From assembly GCA_023415275.1 (NCBI GenBank), contig JAEZLJ010000180.1, forward strand, positions 1 through 12,680: a DNA stretch of 12,680 bases. Direction: 5' to 3'. This document shows, piece by piece, positions 6,602 to 12,680 of the stretch. Under the pieces are notes generated by a model that was not told the origin of the DNA, did no database searches, and saw only the letters and a list, made by a program, of their open reading frames with translations. A program made the position numbers and the translations under genes. Source of the stretch: Bacteroidota bacterium (GTDB lineage: Bacteria > Bacteroidota > Bacteroidia > Chitinophagales > Chitinophagaceae). Within the stretch, counting starts at the first letter, position 1. The number at the start of each line of letters is the position of its first letter.

Positions 6602-7258
6602 TCATTTCATCTGGCTCATTATGTATTGCATAATTGGCCTGCCCCAGTTAGGATCAATATCAGATGCAGGCTTAAATGTTTCATATTTTTTACCTGCCTG
6701 CTCAAATAGTTTCTTAGCTTCTTCTTTGCTACCACCATATTGCTCGGGGGTATAAAATTTATCCTGGGCTTCCAGCAGGTACACCCTGGGATTTTCGGGG
6801 TTCAATCTTTTGGCAGTTTCCAGGGCTTCCTGTGCCTGCGGGCCATAGGTCATATAACGGTTCATTGGATCGCCCATCATGCGCAGCGTAGCTATCATTT
6901 TCCTGACAATGTATATTTCGGAGTTTTTATCGCTTAGGGCTTCAGCTTTGGACAGTAGGGCATCGGCTTTGTCAGCTATAGGATCAAGCTGGTCTGCCAT
7001 CCCTCCCATCTTACCCATGGAAAGCATATAGCCAGTATTTACATGCGCCAAAGCAGCATAATAATAAGGCAGCCATTGAGTCTTTTCTGCATCTCCAATA
7101 CGTTCGAAAGCACCGGCGAGGTCTTTGATATTATCTATGTTGTGGGTAGTGTCCATAGCCTGCACTTTTTGCAACATGGCATTATGGTATTTATCGCTTT
7201 GAGCAAATGTGCTTAACAGTATAAAAGATGATAAAACTGTCAGGAAGATTTTTTTCAT
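6602..7258 (-). CDS. Secreted helical (TPR-like) protein of the receptor operon
   Basis: The 218-residue protein has a signal peptide at 1-19 (MKKIFLTVLSSFILLSTFA|Q). The mature part is mainly helical. It has an opening region with LAGAFERIGDAEKTQWLPYY (47-66), a middle with ADKADALLSKAEALSDKNSE (95-114), and a TPR-like stretch with ALETAKRLNPENPRVYLLEA (145-164). The end has TPEQYGG (170-176) and FKPASDIDPNWG (195-206). These signatures recall a family of small periplasmic TPR proteins that I have seen next to TonB-dependent receptors in Bacteroidota; the recollection is unverified. It follows the receptor gene by 54 bases without a terminator. It has no lipobox cysteine, so it should be soluble in the periplasm. 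Its partner may be the receptor (inference). Confidence 0.82.
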   Translation of the reverse strand: MKKIFLTVLSSFILLSTFAQSDKYHNAMLQKVQAMDTTHNIDNIKDLAGAFERIGDAEKTQWLPYYYAALAHVNTGYMLSMGKMGGMADQLDPIADKADALLSKAEALSDKNSEIYIVRKMIATLRMMGDPMNRYMTYGPQAQEALETAKRLNPENPRVYLLEAQDKFYTPEQYGGSKEEAKKLFEQAGKKYETFKPASDIDPNWGRPIMQYIMSQMK

Positions 7259-7312
7259 ATTGATTGTTTTAAAGTTATCTGTTATTATTTTAAAAATGTT
7301 GAGAATGAATAT

Positions 7313-9562
7313 TTATAGGTTGCTGTTGATCACTTCTTGTGTTCTGTCCACACCAAAACTCAGGAACACACCCAGGTAAACAAATGTCTTGGTGGGAGGA
7401 ATGATGGCCTGCTTACGCAGTCCATTGTAGGAATAATTATAACCAAACACCTGGTTGCTGCCCAGCACATTCGTTACAGAAAATACAAAGACAGTGAATT
7501 GATTGGCTCCCTTTTTAAAGACATTAGGCAAATAATTCACGCTAAGGCTTACACTGTTGAAATCTTTAGTACGGCCCTGGTCATAGACGTTATATTTATT
7601 ATTGGCATTGTCATAGCGGATGTTGTAATATGGCCGGCCTGAGGCATATTGATAGTTGGCATTGAACTGCGTGCGCAGACCACTGACAAATTTCTTCAAT
7701 ACAAGGTTCGCCGTATGCTTCGCAGCAAAGTTGGGTTCCATTTCTCCAGGGAAATTCAGGAAGTCTCTTTTGGTATCGAGGTAGGAATAAGATATCCAGT
7801 AATCGAAATTCTTCACAGTCTTTTTATCTCTCCAAAAGAACTCAACTCCTTTGGCATAACCAAAGCCCTGGTTGGATGAGGCGGTTTCCTGGTTATTGTT
7901 GATAGAAGTCTTGAGCAGGTCGTCGTACTTTTTATAAAAAGTCTCTACCCTAAAAGTGGTCAGGTTGGTGACCTTTTGATATTGGGCAATATAGTGAGTA
8001 GCTTTTGAAAAGGTAAGTGCATTTGGAGAAGGAAGATATCTTCTCTCAGGATTTTGATAGAATATGCCATAGGCCAGGGAGGCCTGTGCTTCTCTACCGA
8101 CCTTATAGGCCAACGATGCCCGCGGCGCCAGGTTAAACTTATTTAACAGCGCTGAATGCTCAAGGCGGCTGCCGATCTTGGCTGCCAGGTCATTAGTAAG
8201 GTATATATCTGCTTCTGCAAAACCAGACACCAGGGTTTCCTTAATAATATTAGGATACTTGTTGCCGTTATATAAAGTATAGTCAGCCTTGTCGTTGCTA
8301 TAATTATACTCTGAGCCGAACCTTACAGCGCTAAGGCCTCTAAGCCTTCTTTCAAAAACTGCCTTGGCATTGAAGTAATCGCCATGTGCGTCAAGGTGAA
8401 AGTTCTTGTATTCCAATCCTTCCAGTGTCACTTTGTTATTACCGTCATCTTCGGTGCTACCTTCTATATTGTCCTTGTTATTAGTGTAGGAAACACCGCC
8501 ATTGAACTTCCAGTAAGCACCTATGTTCTCCCTCCAGGCCAGGTTGTGGTACATATTGAAATTTTTCAAACGGAAAGCGTCCTTATATCCTAATGTATCC
8601 AGGCTTGGGTTTCGGACTCCCAATTGATTTTGGCTGAAATAACCATAGTATTTTAAAATACCTGAATTAGATGTCTTGATCCTGAAGTTAGCATCGCCAG
8701 TATGAAACTCAGGCATGTGGAAATAATCCACCCTTGGGTTAAGTACCTTATAGGCTAAAACAATATTGGTATATCCATAATTCACTCCCCATGATGCTTT
8801 TTTATTTTTAGTGAGCTTTTGAATGCCTAGCGCACCACCAATTGGAGAAATGCTGATGTTGGCACTGCTTCTATCAGGAAGGTCAATAGATTCAAGGATC
8901 AATGCCGAAGACAATGCCTGGCCATATAATGCAGAATAACCTCCTGCACTGAATACAGTGCCTTTGAAAATGAATGGCGAGAACCTTCCTCTCTGGGCTA
9001 TATTGGGCACACTGGTATAAAAAAAGTTATTCACCAGGGTGCCATCAATAAAGGTCTTGGTTTCGGAAGCTGTTCCGCCCCTTACAAAAAGGCCTTCGCT
9101 TTCACCAACCTGCTGAGCACCAGGTAAAGTTTTAATAGCACCGGTAATATCCGCATTGGCACTTGCCGTGGTGACGATATCAATTGAATTCAATACGGTG
9201 GTTCTTTTTTTATCGCTGGCCTCGAAGGCACCGGCAGTGATCACAACAGCCTTCATTTCATTGATCTCTTCTTTGAGATTTACAGAGAAGGCTAGCGTAG
9301 AATCTTTTAGAGTAATCTTTTGTTCCCAGCCATTATAACCAATGGCTGTAATAACCAGGGTTTGTTCACTCTTTTCATAAGTTTTAAAGGAAAAGGTTCC
9401 TGTAGAATCAGAAGTGCCACCATCATAGCTGTCTTTTATGGCTATAGTAGCGCCAGCTACCGGGTGGCCTTTTGTGTCATTTACCGTGCCTTTGATAAGG
9501 ACTTGTGCGGAGAGGGTATGTATGGTTAGTAGGAATATACCCAAGGCTAAGATCTTTCTCAT
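7313..9562 (-). CDS. TonB-dependent outer-membrane receptor, small type
   Basis: The 749-residue protein has a signal peptide at 1-19 (MRKILALGIFLLTIHTLSA|Q). A carboxypeptidase-regulatory-like beta domain spans about 21-105 (IKGTVNDTKGHPVAGATI, then DSTGTFSFK). The plug domain spans about 105-228 (VVITAGAFEASDKK, IKTLPGAQQVGESEGLFVRG, FIDGTLV, GYSALYGQALSSALILES). The rest is a beta-barrel with alternating aromatic strands, ending TKTFVYLGVFLSFGVDR plus a short tail. It would import a ligand using TonB/ExbBD energy; the ligand is unknown. At about 750 residues it is shorter than SusC-type receptors, and no SusD gene is adjacent. ATG 9562 is chosen because it gives the signal peptide; an in-frame TTG at 9610 lies in the promoter itself. 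It is the first gene of a probable five-gene operon. Confidence 0.92.
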   Translation of the reverse strand: MRKILALGIFLLTIHTLSAQVLIKGTVNDTKGHPVAGATIAIKDSYDGGTSDSTGTFSFKTYEKSEQTLVITAIGYNGWEQKITLKDSTLAFSVNLKEEINEMKAVVITAGAFEASDKKRTTVLNSIDIVTTASANADITGAIKTLPGAQQVGESEGLFVRGGTASETKTFIDGTLVNNFFYTSVPNIAQRGRFSPFIFKGTVFSAGGYSALYGQALSSALILESIDLPDRSSANISISPIGGALGIQKLTKNKKASWGVNYGYTNIVLAYKVLNPRVDYFHMPEFHTGDANFRIKTSNSGILKYYGYFSQNQLGVRNPSLDTLGYKDAFRLKNFNMYHNLAWRENIGAYWKFNGGVSYTNNKDNIEGSTEDDGNNKVTLEGLEYKNFHLDAHGDYFNAKAVFERRLRGLSAVRFGSEYNYSNDKADYTLYNGNKYPNIIKETLVSGFAEADIYLTNDLAAKIGSRLEHSALLNKFNLAPRASLAYKVGREAQASLAYGIFYQNPERRYLPSPNALTFSKATHYIAQYQKVTNLTTFRVETFYKKYDDLLKTSINNNQETASSNQGFGYAKGVEFFWRDKKTVKNFDYWISYSYLDTKRDFLNFPGEMEPNFAAKHTANLVLKKFVSGLRTQFNANYQYASGRPYYNIRYDNANNKYNVYDQGRTKDFNSVSLSVNYLPNVFKKGANQFTVFVFSVTNVLGSNQVFGYNYSYNGLRKQAIIPPTKTFVYLGVFLSFGVDRTQEVINSNL

Positions 9563-9579
9563 AATAGTCGATTGCAACA

Positions 9580-9611
9580 CAAACGTAAAGTAGTTTATAA
9601 TATAAACCAAA
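9580..9611 (-). promoter_or_regulatory. Promoter of the receptor operon
   Basis: On the minus strand TTTG (9611-9608) is followed after 20 bases by TACGTTTG (9587-9580), an exact match to the Bacteroidota -33/-7 consensus. Transcription would start around 9573-9577, only about 10-15 bases before the ATG at 9562, giving a very short leader. Confidence 0.75.
9593..9607. promoter_or_regulatory. Perfect 15-bp palindrome in the promoter spacer, candidate operator
   Basis: GTTTATA-A-TATAAAC is a perfect inverted repeat lying entirely between the -33 and -7 elements. This is where a dimeric repressor would block RNA polymerase. The winged-helix protein encoded at the end of the operon is the obvious candidate binder (inference). 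Confidence 0.5.
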
Positions 9612-9666
9612 TTAATTCTAAGGGTTTTTTCTTAACCCATTTCAGACAGTATTGTGAAAAGGCCAT

Positions 9667-9694
9667 AAAAAAAGCGGCTACATGAGCCGCTTTT
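9667..9694 (-). terminator. Rho-independent terminator after atpA
   Basis: Read on the minus strand, AAAAGCGGCT (9694-9685) pairs with AGCCGCTTTT (9679-9670) around a 5-base loop and continues into seven U. It begins 19 bases after the atpA stop codon and separates the ATP synthase operon from the receptor operon. Confidence 0.92.
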
Positions 9695-9712
9695 CAATTG
9701 ATAATGAGATTG

Positions 9713-11290
9713 TTATTTATACTGAGGAATCAGGCCATTAGCTAGTTCCACCATTTTTTGAACACCATCTTCCGGTAAGGCACCTTTCTTAAAGGCAGCC
9801 AATACATCAGGAAGTTTGTTTTCCATCTCCATTAAGAAATGCTCCTGGAATTCGTTCACCTTTCTTACTGGAACATTACGCAATAATCCTTGTGTACCGA
9901 GGTAGATGATAGCCACCTGCTTTTCTACCGGCATTGGAGAATATTGCGGCTGCTTCAGGATCTCCACGTTACGGGCACCTTTATCCAGTACTGTTTTAGT
10001 AGCAGCATCAAGGTCACCACCAAATTTAGAGAAGGCTTCCATTTCACGGTACAGAGCCTGGTCAAGCTTTAAGGTACCAGCCACCTTCTTCATGGATTTT
10101 GTTTGCGCATTACCACCCACACGGCTCACAGAGATACCTACGTTGATGGCAGGACGGATACCTGCATTGAACAGATTAGACTCCAGGAATATCTGGCCAT
10201 CAGTGATCGAGATCACGTTGGTTGGGATATAGGCAGATACGTCACCAGCCTGTGTTTCAATGATTGGTAAAGCTGTCAGGGATCCACCACCCTTTACCAG
10301 GTGACGGATGGATTCCGGAAGGTCGTTCATTTGCTTAGCTACAGAGTCATTAGCAATGATCTTGGCAGCTCTTTCCAGCAAACGGCTGTGCAAATAGAAT
10401 ACATCTCCAGGGTAAGCCTCACGGCCCGGCGGACGACGTAATAAAAGAGAAACTTCACGATAGGCTACGGCCTGCTTAGACAGGTCATCATAAATGATCA
10501 AAGCAGGACGACCGGTATCACGGAAAAATTCACCAATAGCAGCACCGGCAAAAGGAGCATAGAACTGCAAAGGAGCAGGATCAGATGCAGAAGCTGCAAC
10601 GATGGTAGTATAAGCCATGGCACCTGCATCCTGCAAGGTTTTCATTACACCTGCAATGGTGGATGCTTTCTGGCCAATAGCCACATATATACAATAAACA
10701 GGTTGCCCTGCATCGTAAAACTCTTTTTGGTTGATGATGGTATCGATACAGATGGCAGTTTTACCAGTCTGACGGTCACCGATCACCAGTTCACGCTGTC
10801 CACGACCGATAGGGATCATGGCATCGATAGCCTTGATACCGGTCTGCAGCGGTTCTTTTACAGGTTCGCGATAGATTACACCTGGCGCTTTACGCTCCAG
10901 TGGCATTTCATAACGCTCCCCTTCAATTGGACCTTTACCATCAATAGGTTCTCCAAGCGTGTTTACCACACGTCCTGCCATACCTTCCCCTACCTTGATA
11001 GAGGCAATCTGGCCAGTGCGGCGTACCTGGGATCCTTCGTTCAAATTACCTGTGTCACCCATTAATACCACACCCACATTATCTTCTTCCAGGTTCAGGG
11101 CGATACCTTCCACACCATTGTCAAATTTCACCAGTTCACCTGCGCGAACATTACCTAAACCATAGACACGGGCAATACCATCTCCGATCTGTAATACGGT
11201 GCCTACTTCTTCCAGGTTAGCTCCGGCAGAAAAGCCACTTAGCTGCTGGCGTAATATGGCACTTATTTCATCTGGTTTTATTTCTGGCAT
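9713..11290 (-). CDS. atpA: F1 ATP synthase subunit alpha
   Basis: The non-catalytic nucleotide-binding subunit of the F1 head, alternating with beta in the cytoplasmic hexamer. The 525 residues include the N-terminal beta-barrel domain (GTVLQIGDGIARVYGL, 30-45). The P-loop GDRQTGKT is at 171-178, and the Walker B region ALIIYDDLSKQA is at 263-274. The family signature stretch around PAINVGISVSRVGG (380-393) holds the arginine (R390) that reaches into the catalytic site. The C-terminal helical domain is complete. The segment IIANDSVAKQMNDLPESIRH (311-330) is a few residues longer than the matching E. coli segment as I remember it. The start ATG gives the normal MPEIKPDEIS opening. It lies 74 bases after atpH and is followed by a terminator rather than by atpG. 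Confidence 0.98.
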   Translation of the reverse strand: MPEIKPDEISAILRQQLSGFSAGANLEEVGTVLQIGDGIARVYGLGNVRAGELVKFDNGVEGIALNLEEDNVGVVLMGDTGNLNEGSQVRRTGQIASIKVGEGMAGRVVNTLGEPIDGKGPIEGERYEMPLERKAPGVIYREPVKEPLQTGIKAIDAMIPIGRGQRELVIGDRQTGKTAICIDTIINQKEFYDAGQPVYCIYVAIGQKASTIAGVMKTLQDAGAMAYTTIVAASASDPAPLQFYAPFAGAAIGEFFRDTGRPALIIYDDLSKQAVAYREVSLLLRRPPGREAYPGDVFYLHSRLLERAAKIIANDSVAKQMNDLPESIRHLVKGGGSLTALPIIETQAGDVSAYIPTNVISITDGQIFLESNLFNAGIRPAINVGISVSRVGGNAQTKSMKKVAGTLKLDQALYREMEAFSKFGGDLDAATKTVLDKGARNVEILKQPQYSPMPVEKQVAIIYLGTQGLLRNVPVRKVNEFQEHFLMEMENKLPDVLAAFKKGALPEDGVQKMVELANGLIPQYK

Positions 11291-11341
11291 ATTATCAGTT
11301 TAAAAATTTTGCTTGTAGTTGTTTTTATCTTTTATAGTTCC

Positions 11342-11356
11342 CAGGCTTAGCGCCTG
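11342..11356 (-). other. Small hairpin between atpH and atpA
   Basis: CAGGC (11342-11346) pairs with GCCTG (11352-11356) around a 5-base loop, 8 bases after the atpH stop codon. No U-tract follows, so a processing or stability role within the operon mRNA is more likely than termination. A 5-bp stem could also be chance. Confidence 0.35.
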
Positions 11357-11364
11357 TATGTATT

Positions 11365-11928
11365 TTACCTGACCTTATAAATAAAATCATTGTTCTCAAA
11401 CTCACGGGAGATCTCTTTCAGGTCAGATGCTATGCTGGCATCTACCAATTTGTCTCCTGCCTGCAATACAAAGCCACCAATGATATTAGGGTCCACCTTA
11501 GTTTCGAGTTCTATATTTTCCATGTTGCCGGTTTTCCTTACCTGGGCAACAATGGAGTTTTTTACTTCTTCACTCACAGGCGTAGCTGTGGTCAGCTTTA
11601 CGGTATGAATGCCTTTGTGGTCCTTGTATTGAGAAATAAAGGAAGTAATGATCTCAGGCAGGTCTGCCTCTCTTCCTTTAGATATCAACAAATGGATAAA
11701 AGAGCTGGTGATCGGGCTAACCTTTCCGGCAGTAACAGCATCAACAGCACTTTGTTTTTTATCCGGAGCTACAATAGGGCTACGAAGTAAGTTCAAAAAA
11801 TCGCGGCTGCCGGTGTTCAGTGCCTGCAGGTATTGCATATCGGCATACACCGGCTCCAACTGGCCTTTTTCTATGGCCAGGTCCAAAACTGACTTTGCGT
11901 ATCTTGATGCTAAGCGTGGATTAGGCAT
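11365..11928 (-). CDS. atpH: F1 ATP synthase subunit delta
   Basis: The peripheral-stalk subunit that joins the top of the F1 alpha/beta head to subunit b. The 187 residues match the family length. The N-terminal helical domain starts LASRYAKSVLDLAIEKGQLE (6-25), the usual delta/OSCP opening. The C-terminal domain has the conserved VDPNIIGGFVLQAGDKLVDA segment (145-164) and ends with a helix, ASDLKEISREF. It lies between atpF (105 bases upstream) and atpA (74 bases downstream), the normal order. Confidence 0.96.
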   Translation of the reverse strand: MPNPRLASRYAKSVLDLAIEKGQLEPVYADMQYLQALNTGSRDFLNLLRSPIVAPDKKQSAVDAVTAGKVSPITSSFIHLLISKGREADLPEIITSFISQYKDHKGIHTVKLTTATPVSEEVKNSIVAQVRKTGNMENIELETKVDPNIIGGFVLQAGDKLVDASIASDLKEISREFENNDFIYKVR

Positions 11929-12033
11929 TTATTCTGATTGTCAATTTGCGAATCGTTCTGTTTAGCTGTTTTCATTTCCCCCGTCCCGTTATGATATCAC
12001 TGTACTGTGCACTACACCGGGAAGGAAAAGGAA

Positions 12034-12528
12034 CTAGCTTAAGTTTACTTCTTTTACCAGGTCCTGGATGTGTGCTTCCTGGGCGGCCTGGGAGCTAAGT
12101 TCCTTACGCAACACCTTTTCAGATACTTCCACTACCATTTTACCAACCTGGTTCTTTACTTCAGTCAGTGCTGCCATTTTTTGGGCATTGATCTGAACCT
12201 GGGCTTCTGCAATGATCTTGCTGGCTTCTATTTTAGCCTGTTCTTTAGCCTCATTGATCAACTTGTCCTTAGTCTCTCTGGCTTCTTTCAGCATCACGCC
12301 TCTTTCCTCACGAGCCTTAGCCATCAACTCTTCATTCTCATTTTTCAGCTGGGCCATTTCCCTTTTCACTCTTTCTGCAGTTTCCAAAGAATCTGCAATG
12401 GTTTTTTCCCTGTCGTTCAAAGAGGAAAGAATAGGCTTCCAGGCAAATTTTTTCAGGATAAGGAACACTACCACGAAGGCAATTAAGGTCCAAAAGATCA
12501 ATCCGATACCTGGTAATAAAAGTTGCAT
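12034..12528 (-). CDS. atpF: FO ATP synthase subunit b
   Basis: The membrane-anchored peripheral-stalk subunit. The 164 residues have one N-terminal transmembrane helix (about 7-25, LIFWTLIAFVVVFLILKKFA) followed by the WKPI motif (30-33) and NDREKTI (38-44). A long charged coiled coil (about 45-145) holds the stator and binds delta through its C-terminal end. The length is normal for the family. ATG 12528 puts the transmembrane helix at the expected distance from the N-terminus. No Shine-Dalgarno is visible. Confidence 0.97.
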   Translation of the reverse strand: MQLLLPGIGLIFWTLIAFVVVFLILKKFAWKPILSSLNDREKTIADSLETAERVKREMAQLKNENEELMAKAREERGVMLKEARETKDKLINEAKEQAKIEASKIIAEAQVQINAQKMAALTEVKNQVGKMVVEVSEKVLRKELSSQAAQEAHIQDLVKEVNLS

Positions 12529-12569
12529 ATACTATTTTGAAATTTTGATATTTAAGTCGTTTTTCCCTG

Positions 12570-12594
12570 GCAGTAGTGTATCAGCTCCTACTGC
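12570..12594 (-). other. Hairpin upstream of atpF (proximal)
   Basis: GCAGTAG (12570-12576) pairs perfectly with CTACTGC (12588-12594) over an 11-base loop. Its arms share sequence with the next hairpin, so alternative pairing is possible. It lies 42 bases upstream of the atpF start codon. Confidence 0.5.
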
Positions 12595-12604
12595 ATGAAA
12601 TTGA

Positions 12605-12643
12605 ATTACTGCATCCGCCGCCCTGTGCTTAAGATGCAGTAAT
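12605..12643 (-). other. 11-bp inverted repeat upstream of atpF
   Basis: ATTACTGCATC (12605-12615) is the exact reverse complement of GATGCAGTAAT (12633-12643), with a GC-rich 17-base loop. No T-tract follows on either strand, so it is not a standard terminator. It probably forms in the atp operon mRNA between atpE and atpF. Confidence 0.65.
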
Positions 12644-12653
12644 AATTTGGTGC

Positions 12654-12672
12654 CTGTATTATTTCAATACAG
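12654..12672 (-). other. Small hairpin at the window edge
   Basis: CTGTATT (12654-12660) pairs with AATACAG (12666-12672) around a 5-base loop. It would overlap the possible atpE stop codon. Confidence 0.4.
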
Positions 12673-12680
12673 CCAGGATA
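12659..12680 (-). CDS. Possible C-terminal end of ATP synthase subunit c (partial)
   Basis: At the window edge one minus-strand frame reads ILAVLK and then a TAA stop at 12661-12659. A hydrophobic tail is compatible with the second membrane helix of subunit c, and atpE normally precedes atpF. Six residues are too few to prove it. Another frame stays open for about 24 codons but does not look like subunit c. Confidence 0.3.

Noticed and set aside
9563..9610. TTG start 48 bases upstream for the TonB-dependent receptor
   Set aside because: It would place extra residues ahead of a good signal peptide, and the codon lies within the predicted promoter, upstream of the transcription start.
10703..11065. 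120-codon plus-strand ORF antisense to atpA
   Set aside because: It lies wholly inside strongly conserved atpA on the other strand, and its translation has no family features; it is a shadow frame.
12070..12598. Long plus-strand frames antisense to atpF
   Set aside because: These are the complement of the Lys/Glu/Ala-rich coiled-coil codons of atpF, which gives long open Leu/Phe/Ser-rich frames by composition.
1..12680. CRISPR arrays, insertion sequences, prophage or defence genes
   Set aside because: No regularly spaced repeats with unique spacers, transposase or integrase were seen. The only repeats are the short-period tracts before pdxA.

Overview
The window looks like a chromosomal segment of a Bacteroidota bacterium, probably from the Chitinophagaceae or a close relative (family level is inference). 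Three things support this. Two secreted proteins carry type IX secretion (Por) C-terminal sorting domains. There is a TonB-dependent receptor with an N-terminal carboxypeptidase-regulatory-like domain. Promoters fit the Bacteroidota TTTG / TAnnTTTG consensus, and start codons mostly lack a Shine-Dalgarno sequence.

Layout, left to right. Positions 1-555 hold no gene I can support but are rich in structure: a heptamer-period tract (63-97), a long imperfect inverted repeat centred on base 166 (about 90-247), an octamer-period GTCAAC tract (393-424) and a second heptamer tract (441-492). A plus-strand block follows: pdxA (vitamin B6 synthesis) with its own terminator, a 510-base gene-free gap with a good promoter and long leader, then two tandem exported proteins sharing a C-terminal module. 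This block ends at a terminator facing a minus-strand block.

The minus-strand block (9562 down to 5087) reads as one five-gene operon: a small TonB-dependent receptor, a secreted helical/TPR-like protein, two paralogous six-helix membrane proteins, and a winged-helix regulator. The regulator starts at GTG inside the end of the preceding gene. The operon has a clean promoter (9580-9611) whose spacer holds a perfect 15-bp palindrome, a natural candidate operator for the terminal regulator. The function of the system is unknown; the arrangement suggests an autoregulated envelope or uptake module.

Upstream on the same strand is the distal part of the F-type ATP synthase operon: atpF, atpH, atpA and possibly the last codons of atpE at the window edge. 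A strong terminator follows atpA, and atpG (gamma) is not downstream as would usually be expected. The presumed atpE-atpF gap holds hairpins whose arms can pair in alternative ways.

The candidates most worth follow-up are the five-gene receptor/membrane-pair/regulator operon with its promoter palindrome, the long hairpin near base 166, and the switch-like hairpins ahead of atpF.
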